A stretch of 6,731 nucleotides of DNA from Methylophilaceae bacterium (lineage in GTDB: Bacteria; Pseudomonadota; Gammaproteobacteria; Burkholderiales; Methylophilaceae): the NCBI GenBank assembly GCA_025362115.1, contig JANYIK010000113.1, positions 1 through 6,731 of the forward strand, written 5' to 3'. Positions 1 to 5,422 of this stretch are shown piece by piece. Position 1 is the first letter of the stretch. Every line of letters begins with the position of its first letter. The notes under the pieces were generated by a model. That model did no database searches. It worked only from the letters and a program-made list of their open reading frames with translations, and was not told the origin of the DNA. The translations under genes and the position numbers were made by a program.

Positions 1-986
1 GTGAGCGGTATTAGCAAAGGCAGCAAATACACATCACGGCTGGTAGTGCTGATACCCAGCATGGCAAAGCTGATGAGAAAAAATAGCAGACACAACTGAA
101 CAGAGGCGTGGTCAGGTCGCCTTTTGCTTAAAGTCCAAATCGCCAAGGGCAGCGCAGGCCACGCGTACCCGAGGATAGCTCTGCTGAAATAGGCAAAATT
201 GCGGTTAATCACGCGGCTGTTATCTAACCAACTAGCGTATAAATCAGGCGCGTGTTGTTGTAGTTGCACCAGCCACGGGGCGATCCACGGCAATGCCGCA
301 ACCGCTCCCACGGCCAATACCAGCCAGTAAGCACTGCGCCGCCAGTGGTCGAACAAAAGCGGTAATAACAAAGCGCTGGAGGTGATAATTTCCAGATTCA
401 GCAAGCCTTTGGACAAAAAACCTATGCCCGCACCAGTGCCTAGCAGCAAGCCTGCACGCAATGGGCGGCGTGGAGCCAAGGTCAGGGCATAAAATGCCAT
501 CGCATAGCCAGTAAGGCCAGAGACCTCCGGACTAATGGCATGCGCGGTAAATACTAGGCCGATTGAGCCGATGAAAATCAAGGCTGCTTGCCGCCCCGAA
601 CCCACGCCCCACAGTTCGCGCCCAGCCATGCCAATGAACAGCAAGGTCAAGCCCATCCACATGCCAGAACTCAGTCTCGCGGCATCATGCAGGCTAAGTA
701 GCGGGAGTTTGGCGAATAGCGCTGCGACGAGGTAATACAACGGTGGATTTTTAAGCCACGGCTCACCAGCCAGCATGGGCACCACCCAGTCGCCACCCGC
801 TAGCAGATGTTTGATGATACTCACCGAAATCAGCTCGTCTGGCTTCCACGGTGCGTGACCAGTCAAGCCTATCATTACCCACAGCAGGCACAGCACTATC
901 AGTAAGCGCGTTTTGGTGCGCTCACCGACTTTGGGCTTGGGGTTGGCGAAAACGGCTTGCCAGTCGTGGTCTAATCCAGGTGACAT
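1..986 (-). CDS. ArnT/PMT-like GT-C family glycosyltransferase, 3' end beyond window
   Basis: This reading frame begins at an ATG at 986 and stays open to position 1, giving 328 complete codons with the C-terminus missing. It is a polytopic membrane protein. A first hydrophobic segment lies at about residues 28-43, followed by a periplasmic loop with the acidic motif WKPDE (47-51) and then GGDWVVPMLAGEPWLKNPPL (64-83). That layout matches the first loop of GT-C enzymes such as ArnT and other GT39/GT83 members, where the acidic residues are catalytic. Further hydrophobic segments lie near 110-122, 133-150, 156-170, 178-192, 200-212, 219-239, 270-286 and 296-312. GIGFLSKGLL (187-196) and RDVYLLPLL (318-326) are also typical of the family. 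Such enzymes transfer a sugar from a polyprenyl-phosphate carrier to lipid or protein on the periplasmic side; the donor and acceptor here are unknown. It lies just after the rpmE terminator, and no Shine-Dalgarno sequence is visible before the ATG. The family call is firm; specificity is not assigned. Confidence 0.85.
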   Translation of the reverse strand, partial: MSPGLDHDWQAVFANPKPKVGERTKTRLLIVLCLLWVMIGLTGHAPWKPDELISVSIIKHLLAGGDWVVPMLAGEPWLKNPPLYYLVAALFAKLPLLSLHDAARLSSGMWMGLTLLFIGMAGRELWGVGSGRQAALIFIGSIGLVFTAHAISPEVSGLTGYAMAFYALTLAPRRPLRAGLLLGTGAGIGFLSKGLLNLEIITSSALLLPLLFDHWRRSAYWLVLAVGAVAALPWIAPWLVQLQQHAPDLYASWLDNSRVINRNFAYFSRAILGYAWPALPLAIWTLSKRRPDHASVQLCLLFFLISFAMLGISTTSRDVYLLPLLIPL

Positions 987-992
987 GCGGAC

Positions 993-998
993 ATTCTA
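993..998 (-). promoter_or_regulatory. Possible -10 element (TAGAAT) placed for a leaderless glycosyltransferase mRNA
   Basis: On the minus strand TAGAAT (five of six matches to TATAAT) ends six bases before the ATG at 986. A transcript from it would therefore start at or next to the start codon. The gene has no Shine-Dalgarno sequence and sits directly after a strong terminator, so a separate promoter is expected. Any -35 would fall inside the terminator stem, and no good -35 match is seen there. Both the promoter and the leaderless reading are inference. Confidence 0.3.
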
Positions 999-1004
999 AC
1001 AAAC

Positions 1005-1030
1005 AAAAAAGGCAGCCGAAGCTGCCTTTT
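1005..1030 (-). terminator. Intrinsic terminator of rpmE (UUCG tetraloop)
   Basis: On the minus strand the sequence reads AAAA, then GGCAGC-TTCG-GCTGCC, then TTTTTT. This is a perfect 6-bp G/C-rich stem closed by the very stable C(UUCG)G tetraloop, followed by a T-run. The A-run before the stem could pair with the T-run, so it may work in both directions. It begins 22 bases after the rpmE stop codon and ends 18 bases before the glycosyltransferase ATG. It therefore separates the two genes. Confidence 0.9.
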
Positions 1031-1052
1031 CAATAGTCCGAGATACAAACCA

Positions 1053-1253
1053 TTACATGCTGTATTTTTGACGGAATTTCTCGACGCGACCAGCGGTATC
1101 TACAATCTTTTGCTTGCCGGTGTAGAACGGATGACACTGCGCGCACACTTCTATGCCTAAGTTGCGGCCAGCGGTGGAGCGAGTGGCGAACTTGTTGCCA
1201 CAGCTACAAGTCACTTGGATTTCTGCGTAATCTGGATGGGTTTCTGGCTTCAT
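1053..1253 (-). CDS. rpmE: 50S ribosomal protein L31 (zinc-binding type)
   Basis: The gene encodes a 66-residue protein of the usual L31 length, part of the large ribosomal subunit near the central protuberance and the bridge to the small subunit. The sequence begins MKPETHPDY and carries Cys16-x-Cys18 (VTCSCGNKF) and Cys37-x-x-Cys40 (EVCAQCHPFYTG). These four cysteines are the zinc ligands of the C+ (type A) form, as opposed to the zinc-independent YkgM-type paralogue. The end, VEKFRQKY, is also typical. The ATG at 1253 has a clear Shine-Dalgarno sequence, AAGGA, about eight bases upstream. The gene appears to be its own transcription unit, with a sigma70-type promoter at 1295-1323 and an intrinsic terminator at 1005-1030. 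In zinc-responsive bacteria the C+ form serves under zinc-replete conditions; no regulator site is recognised here. Confidence 0.97.
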   Translation of the reverse strand: MKPETHPDYAEIQVTCSCGNKFATRSTAGRNLGIEVCAQCHPFYTGKQKIVDTAGRVEKFRQKYSM

Positions 1254-1294
1254 AATAGTTGTCCTTCAAATGCTCAGTCGCTGGAAAGTGCGCG

Positions 1295-1323
1295 ATTATC
1301 CGCGAAAATTCTGCCGTACGCAA
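1295..1323 (-). promoter_or_regulatory. Sigma70-type promoter for rpmE
   Basis: On the minus strand a -35 hexamer TTGCGT (1318-1323) is separated by exactly 17 bases from a -10 hexamer GATAAT (1295-1300). Transcription would start near 1288, giving a 5' leader of about 35 bases that holds the rpmE ribosome binding site. It lies in the gap after the EamA stop codon, where no terminator is seen, so some read-through from the upstream operon is also possible. Identified by eye from consensus and spacing. Confidence 0.6.
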
Positions 1324-1331
1324 TCTCAAAT

Positions 1332-1754
1332 CTATTTTTTTGTGATAACGAACAATCCCACCACGATAAATGCCGCGCCCAGCAACAAACGTAAGGTGAT
1401 GACTTCCTTCAATATCAGCCAAGCCAACACAATAGCCACCACCACGCTGCCTTTATCAATCAGCGCCACAGTCGCCACATCGCCAACTTTCAGCGCTTTG
1501 TAATAAAACACCCAAGATACCGCCGTGGTGATGCCGGACAACCCTAGCCAAATCAGGTTTTCTTTACGTAGCGCGTGGATTTCTGTGGGAGCTACTGCAA
1601 AGGCGGCGAATAACATGACAAATAGCAGCACGTAAAGAGTGCGGACGGTTAAGCCCAGTTCGGCAGAGATACCTACCAGTCCTTGTTTGGCGATGACGGA
1701 AGTGAAGCCCGCGAAAAACATAGAGACAAAAGCATAGAAAACCCAGCGTTCCAT
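1332..1754 (-). CDS. Single-domain EamA/DMT-family transporter
   Basis: This is a 140-residue integral membrane protein with one EamA domain, of the small DMT type that has half the length of the usual ten-helix transporters. Five hydrophobic segments are visible at about residues 4-22, 36-55, 67-87, 93-115 and 121-137. The stretch SWVFYYKALKVGDVATVALI (80-99), followed by KGSVVV and by LILKE (113-117), is typical of the family. Half-size members are thought to work as dimers; the substrate is unknown. The ATG at 1754 was preferred to an in-frame TTG at 1769 because GAGGA stands eight or nine bases before the ATG, and because MERWVFYAF begins directly with the first helix. Its ribosome binding site overlaps the stop codon of the zinc-ribbon/DUF3426 gene, so it is probably the last gene of that operon. 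An accessory position with no functional link to its neighbours is plausible. Confidence 0.85.
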   Translation of the reverse strand: MERWVFYAFVSMFFAGFTSVIAKQGLVGISAELGLTVRTLYVLLFVMLFAAFAVAPTEIHALRKENLIWLGLSGITTAVSWVFYYKALKVGDVATVALIDKGSVVVAIVLAWLILKEVITLRLLLGAAFIVVGLFVITKK

Positions 1755-1762
1755 GGTGTTAT

Positions 1763-1767
1763 TCCTC
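1763..1767 (-). promoter_or_regulatory. Ribosome binding site that sets the EamA gene start
   Basis: GAGGA on the minus strand lies eight bases before the ATG at 1754 and overlaps the TGA stop codon (1766-1768) of the preceding gene. It would fall inside the gene if the TTG at 1769 were the start, so it supports the shorter protein. The arrangement suggests translational coupling. Confidence 0.65.
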
Positions 1768-2617
1768 AAGGGGTAGCCAGTTTAGGGGCATCCCTAGCAA
1801 TCAGTTGGTAAGCCGTGGATTGTATGCCCGCAACGCCCAGATTCAAATGAATATTCACGATACTTCGCGCCGCTATACCGACTACAGTATCGGTATCTTT
1901 TGCCAGATATTCTTCAGGGCTAAAACTGCGTTTTGCCACAGGAAAATCGGGTTTGGCAGTCAGCGTGAGCTCTAGTAATGGATAGGCTTGCGGATAAGGT
2001 GCAATATTTTTGATGCTGCCCTCAAGCACCAGCACATCGGCGTGTTCTGGGTCGCTACGCAGATTGTGATCTTCAATGGTGATGAACCCTGCGCGCCGCG
2101 GCAACTCCACCGTGCAATGCAACAGCTTGCAACTAGCGGAGAGAACTGTATAGCTGCGCGGATAATGTGCAACTAATGCTGAACGGAAAAACAGCGCGCA
2201 CTGTGCCATTAGCACCAGAGACAACAGGGTGACAGCGGCTAACGGCTTGAACAACTCAGACCAATTGATACGCCGTTTTTGGAACAAGGTTTCTGGGACT
2301 GGGATGACAGGCAACGGCTCTGGCGGTGCTTCTGATGGTGACTCTGGTAGAAGTTCTTCAGCCAAATTTTCTAGTGTGTAGGTTTCGCTGAAGCTGGGAG
2401 CCTCTATCGTGTCGGTATCTTGCATCGCCTCTGCGGACGGTTCGGTGGGAACTTCGCTAGACGCGCCTAGTGAATCCGGCTCAAAGCGATGTTCAAAAGC
2501 GTTGAACACCTGCTGGCAAGCACTGCAACGACCTTGACCTGCACTGGCCGCGAGCGCTTCTTCCTGCACCTTAAAGTGCGTACGGCAGGCGGGACAACAG
2601 GTAATGAAATCGCTCAT
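1766..2617 (-). CDS. Zinc-ribbon (MJ0042-type) and DUF3426 membrane protein
   Basis: The 283-residue protein has three parts. Residues 1-40 form an MJ0042-type zinc ribbon, with Cys8-x-x-Cys11 (CPAC) and Cys31-x-x-Cys34 (CSAC) as the likely metal ligands and QQVFNAF after them. Residues 45-115 are an acidic, Pro/Glu/Ser-rich linker of probably low structure. One transmembrane helix lies at about 125-147, followed by a DUF3426 domain (about 155-278) that includes SCKLLHC (162-168), AYPLLELTLT (211-220) and VAKRSFSPEEYL (227-238). The ribbon and linker should be cytoplasmic and the DUF3426 domain periplasmic. The function is unknown; the architecture is common after prmA in betaproteobacteria. 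The ATG at 2617 overlaps the prmA stop codon (ATGA), which indicates translational coupling. The frame continues upstream to 2758, but that part lies inside prmA and the zinc ribbon begins right after the chosen Met. The EamA gene follows at once. Confidence 0.9.
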   Translation of the reverse strand: MSDFITCCPACRTHFKVQEEALAASAGQGRCSACQQVFNAFEHRFEPDSLGASSEVPTEPSAEAMQDTDTIEAPSFSETYTLENLAEELLPESPSEAPPEPLPVIPVPETLFQKRRINWSELFKPLAAVTLLSLVLMAQCALFFRSALVAHYPRSYTVLSASCKLLHCTVELPRRAGFITIEDHNLRSDPEHADVLVLEGSIKNIAPYPQAYPLLELTLTAKPDFPVAKRSFSPEEYLAKDTDTVVGIAARSIVNIHLNLGVAGIQSTAYQLIARDAPKLATP

Positions 2618-3495
2618 CGTTTGATTCCGGTCAGCAACGTCCAGTTTTCCATAAAAATCGGCTCTGACATATTGAACCACTGGTCGTAAATCGCGGCAAC
2701 ATCTTGGGCTTGTTCCGCCAAAATACCTGATAGCGCTATTTTTCCATCTGCCTTGCAAGCTCTTGCCAGCGCTGGAGCTAGCAGTTTTAGCGGGATAGAT
2801 AAAATGTTAGCGACGACAATATCGGCACTTAAACTGGGTGCTTCATCCGGCAAATAAAACTGTGCTTGCACTTTATTTTGCTGGGCATTGTAGCGGCTTG
2901 CAATCATCGCCTGCGGATCAATATCTATTCCCATCACTTCGCCCGCGCCCAGCATTTTAGCTGCGATCGCCAAAATACCAGAGCCACAGCCATAATCGCA
3001 CACCGACTCACCACCGTGGATGTGGTCGGTAAGCCAAGTTAAGCAAAGATGCGTGGTGGGATGACTGCCGGTGCCAAAGGCCAAGCCAGGATCAAGCACG
3101 ATATTCAACGCATTAGGCTCTGGTGCTTGATGCCAAGACGGCACTATCCATAAGCGGGGATTAATTTGTATCGGTTTGAATTGCGATTGTGTGGCACGCA
3201 CCCAGTCTTGCTCAGGCACAGCTTCGATGGTGTATTGCGGGGATGCGACGTCAACAGCGGCGCTTGCTTGTTGGGCAAGAGACTCTAAATCAGATTTCTC
3301 GCCAAACAAGGCGCTGACGATATTACGCGTCCAGACAGCAGATTCCGCCATGCCTGGCTCGCCGAAAATGGGTGTTTCATCAACGGTTTCGGCATCGGCA
3401 TCTTCTATGCTCACCGACAGCGCACCTAGCTCCATCAGCGCGTCGCTTAAGGCTTCCGCATTAGCAGCATCGGCCTCAATTTTGAGCGACTGCAT
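2614..3495 (-). CDS. prmA: Ribosomal protein L11 methyltransferase
   Basis: The 293-residue protein has the usual PrmA length. It is a cytoplasmic S-adenosylmethionine-dependent enzyme that trimethylates lysines and the N-terminus of ribosomal protein L11. The N-terminal substrate-binding domain is recognised from ALSDALMELGALSVSIEDAD (15-34) and FGEPG (44-48). The class I methyltransferase core has LDPGLAFGTGSHPTTHLC (134-151), the SAM-binding loop DYGCGSGILAIAA (167-179), the acidic strand end GIDIDP (189-194), and the VVANILSIPL motif (227-236), in which the Asn is expected to lie near the substrate amine. The start at 3495 is two or three residues shorter than typical relatives, with an in-frame stop just upstream, and no good Shine-Dalgarno sequence is visible. 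This may be a result of the inverted-repeat element that ends six bases before the ATG. The gene overlaps the next one by four bases. Confidence 0.96.
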   Translation of the reverse strand: MQSLKIEADAANAEALSDALMELGALSVSIEDADAETVDETPIFGEPGMAESAVWTRNIVSALFGEKSDLESLAQQASAAVDVASPQYTIEAVPEQDWVRATQSQFKPIQINPRLWIVPSWHQAPEPNALNIVLDPGLAFGTGSHPTTHLCLTWLTDHIHGGESVCDYGCGSGILAIAAKMLGAGEVMGIDIDPQAMIASRYNAQQNKVQAQFYLPDEAPSLSADIVVANILSIPLKLLAPALARACKADGKIALSGILAEQAQDVAAIYDQWFNMSEPIFMENWTLLTGIKR

Positions 3496-3501
3496 GCTTA
3501 G

Positions 3502-3612
3502 TTAAGACAGACCAAAAATGCACTCCGCGCCGCACTGGCTAGGCGCACCGACGCAGACAGTAGATTTTGTTACGGCAAGGAGGTGCAACAACGCCAGCGC
3601 AAGCAGATGCAT
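3502..3612 (-). CDS. Doubtful 36-residue ORF within the inverted-repeat element
   Basis: A short frame from an ATG at 3612 to a TAA at 3502 encodes 36 residues. A leucine-rich start (MHLLALALLHLLAV) resembles a membrane or signal segment, and three cysteines follow at positions 20, 27 and 31. It is in frame with prmA, separated from it only by the TAA and two codons. No Shine-Dalgarno sequence precedes the ATG, which lies two bases after the accC stop codon region. The whole frame sits inside a strong hairpin, so it is more likely a by-product of the repeat than a gene. It could alternatively be a leader peptide. No known family is recognised. Confidence 0.15.
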   Translation of the reverse strand: MHLLALALLHLLAVTKSTVCVGAPSQCGAECIFGLS

Positions 3613-3626
3613 TTTTTAAGTCTTAA
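3502..3626 (-). repeat. Imperfect inverted repeat / predicted long hairpin between accC and prmA
   Basis: Read on the minus strand, the two arms of this 125-base segment can pair over most of their length. An outer pair, TTAAGAC (3620-3626) with GTCTTAA (3502-3508), is followed by a small internal loop. Then AAAAATGCA (3608-3616) pairs with TGCATTTTT (3514-3522), TCTGC (3603-3607) with GCGGA (3524-3528), and TTGCGCTGGC (3593-3602) with GCCAGTGCGG (3530-3539). The last three blocks make a 24-pair stem interrupted only by single-base bulges at 3523 and 3529. An inner stem TGCACC/GGTGCG (3582-3587 with 3544-3549) can form in the 53-base apical part. All G-U pairs are on the minus strand, so a sense-strand RNA structure is favoured. 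It fills the whole gap between accC and prmA and includes the accC stop codon. It could be a MITE- or REP-like palindromic repeat, a terminator or attenuator, or a regulatory RNA. The hairpin is directly visible; its role is not. Confidence 0.75.
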
Positions 3627-4962
3627 TGCCTAATTTATGCTCTAGGTAATGGATACTCGTACCACCCTTGCGGAAAGCCTCATCCAGCATCAGCTCGCTA
3701 TGTAACGGCACGTTAGTTTTGATACCCTCGATGACCATTTCAGACAAGGCAATCCGCATCTTGGCAATAGCTTGGTCGCGAGTGTCGCCATAGGCGATGA
3801 GCTTACCTATCATCGAGTCATAATTGGGTGGCACCATGTAGCCATGATAAGCGTGTGTATCTACCCGAATACCAGGCCCACCAGGCATGTGGAACGCGGT
3901 CAAGCGCCCCGGTGAGGGCATAAAAGTATGCGAGTCTTCGGCGTTGATTCGACACTCAATGGCGTGGCCGCGGGGTTTGATGTCTTTTTGACTCCACGGC
4001 AGTTCTTCGCCAGCCGCGACGCGAATCTGCGCTTGCACAATGTCTATGCCGGAAGTGAGTTCGGTTACCGGATGCTCGACCTGCACACGCGTGTTCATTT
4101 CGATGAAATAGAACTCGTCGTTTTCAAACAAAAACTCAAACGTGCCAGCACCACGATAACCAATAGTGCGGCAAGCTTCAGCGCAGCGTTCGCCAACTGC
4201 GTTAATCAGCTTGCGTGCAATGCCTGGGGCGGGAGCTTCTTCGATTACTTTTTGATGGCGACGCTGCATGGAGCAATCGCGCTCACCCAAATACACGGCG
4301 TTGCCGTGCTCGTCCGCCATCACTTGAATCTCGATGTGGCGCGGCTGGGTGAGGAATTTTTCCATGTACACCACAGGGTTGCCAAACGCGGCTTGAGCCT
4401 CGGCCTTAGTCATCTCTACCGACGACAATAGCGCGGACTCCTCATGCACCACGCGCATTCCGCGGCCACCGCCACCGCCAGCAGCTTTGATGATAACGGG
4501 ATAACCTACGCTACGGCCAATCTTTAATACCTCATCGGGATCATCTGGCAATGCCCCATCAGAACCCGGCACACATGGTACCTTGACCGCCCTCATAGCA
4601 TCTTTGGCGCTGACTTTATCGCCCATCATGCGTATGGTTTCGGGGCGTGGGCCAATGAACACAAAGCCGCTTTGCTCCACGCGCTCGGCGAAATCGGCGT
4701 TTTCAGATAAAAAGCCATAGCCGGGGTGAATAGCCTCAGCGTCAGTGACTTCGGCAGCACTGATAACAGAAGGGATATTCAGGTAAGACAGAGCGGAAGA
4801 TGCAGGACCTATGCACACTGATTCATCCGCTAGCTTGACGTATTTGGCTTCACGGTCAGCTTCGGAATACACGCAAACGGTTTTAATACCCAGTTCACGG
4901 CAGGCGCGCTGTACACGGAGGGCGATTTCCCCCCTGTTCGCGATTAGGATTTTCTCAAACAT
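3616..4962 (-). CDS. accC: Acetyl-CoA carboxylase, biotin carboxylase subunit
   Basis: The 448-residue protein is the cytoplasmic ATP-grasp subunit that carboxylates the biotin on AccB, using ATP and bicarbonate, in the first committed step of fatty-acid synthesis. The biotin carboxylase N-domain begins FEKILIANRGEIALR (2-16). The glycine-rich ATP lid is AAGGGGGRGMR (160-170). The known active-site residues fall at the same numbers as in the E. coli enzyme: Lys116, Lys159, His209, Lys238, Glu276, Glu288, Arg292 in EMNTRVQVEHP, Glu296 and Arg338. The length equals that of the family. The ATG at 4962 follows the accB stop codon by two bases, and an AGG of its ribosome binding site lies in the last accB codons, so translation is probably coupled to accB and favours equal subunit amounts. 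The final codons and the stop lie within the outer arm of the 3502-3626 inverted repeat. Confidence 0.98.
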   Translation of the reverse strand: MFEKILIANRGEIALRVQRACRELGIKTVCVYSEADREAKYVKLADESVCIGPASSALSYLNIPSVISAAEVTDAEAIHPGYGFLSENADFAERVEQSGFVFIGPRPETIRMMGDKVSAKDAMRAVKVPCVPGSDGALPDDPDEVLKIGRSVGYPVIIKAAGGGGGRGMRVVHEESALLSSVEMTKAEAQAAFGNPVVYMEKFLTQPRHIEIQVMADEHGNAVYLGERDCSMQRRHQKVIEEAPAPGIARKLINAVGERCAEACRTIGYRGAGTFEFLFENDEFYFIEMNTRVQVEHPVTELTSGIDIVQAQIRVAAGEELPWSQKDIKPRGHAIECRINAEDSHTFMPSPGRLTAFHMPGGPGIRVDTHAYHGYMVPPNYDSMIGKLIAYGDTRDQAIAKMRIALSEMVIEGIKTNVPLHSELMLDEAFRKGGTSIHYLEHKLGIKT

Positions 4963-4964
4963 AA

Positions 4965-5417
4965 TTAACCTATGATGAACAACGGTTCGCCGTACTCTAC
5001 CGGATGACCATTCTCAACCAGAATAGCCTTAATCACACCGCCTTTGTCAGCTTCAATCTCGTTAAGCAACTTCATGGCTTCAATGATACAAATGGTGTCG
5101 CCCGCATTAACCGTACTGCCAACTTCCACAAAGGATTTGGCATCAGGTGATGGGGAACGGTAAAACGTACCTACCATAGGCGATTTGACGATATGTCCAT
5201 CAATCTCTGGCTCTTCAGCCGCTGCGGAAGGCGCTAACACTGCTGCTGCAGGTGCTACGTGAGCCACTGGCGCCGCATAGCTCTGCATATATTGCACGGG
5301 CTGGGCTGGCTGTTGGCGGCTTATCCGTACCTTTTCTTCACCCTCTGTGAGTTCCAGTTCAGAAATGCCAGATTCTTCGACCAGATCAATCAGTTTTTTA
5401 AGTTTGCGTAAGTCCAT
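4965..5417 (-). CDS. accB: Acetyl-CoA carboxylase, biotin carboxyl carrier protein
   Basis: The 150-residue protein carries the biotin of acetyl-CoA carboxylase between the biotin carboxylase (AccC) and the carboxyltransferase (AccA/AccD, not in this window). Residues 1-34 (MDLRKLKKLIDLVEESGISE onward) form the N-terminal dimerisation region. An Ala/Pro/Gln-rich flexible linker follows (about 35-72), and then the biotinyl domain (about 75-150). The biotin attachment motif EAMKLLNE has Lys116 as the modified residue. The thumb loop typical of bacterial AccB is seen at MVGTFYRSPSPDAKSF (81-96). The start at 5417 is supported by an AGGA eight bases upstream, within the end of aroQ. Only five bases separate it from the aroQ stop codon, and two bases separate its own stop from accC. 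The three genes therefore read as one operon. Confidence 0.98.
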   Translation of the reverse strand: MDLRKLKKLIDLVEESGISELELTEGEEKVRISRQQPAQPVQYMQSYAAPVAHVAPAAAVLAPSAAAEEPEIDGHIVKSPMVGTFYRSPSPDAKSFVEVGSTVNAGDTICIIEAMKLLNEIEADKGGVIKAILVENGHPVEYGEPLFIIG

Positions 5418-5422
5418 AGTCC

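Noticed and set aside
535..735. Short plus-strand ORFs opposite the glycosyltransferase (535-735 and 851-1036).
   Set aside because: Both lie antisense to the long open minus-strand frame whose translation shows clear GT-C features.
1755..1769. TTG start at 1769 for the EamA gene.
   Set aside because: It would place the GAGGA ribosome binding site inside the gene; the ATG at 1754 has correct spacing and fits the family N-terminus.
2618..2758. Upstream in-frame extension of the zinc-ribbon/DUF3426 gene by 47 codons to an ATG at 2758.
   Set aside because: It would overlap prmA by 145 bases and has no domain similarity; the zinc ribbon begins right after the Met at 2617, where an ATGA overlap with the prmA stop is seen.
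3577..3583. Perfect Shine-Dalgarno AAGGAGG on the plus strand.
   Set aside because: No start codon lies at usable spacing; the nearest ATG (3607) is 23 bases further and opens only a few codons. It is instead reported as an anti-Shine-Dalgarno sequence on the minus strand.
3928..4431. 167-codon plus-strand ORF opposite accC.
   Set aside because: Antisense to a fully conserved accC with all active-site residues; no recognisable domain.
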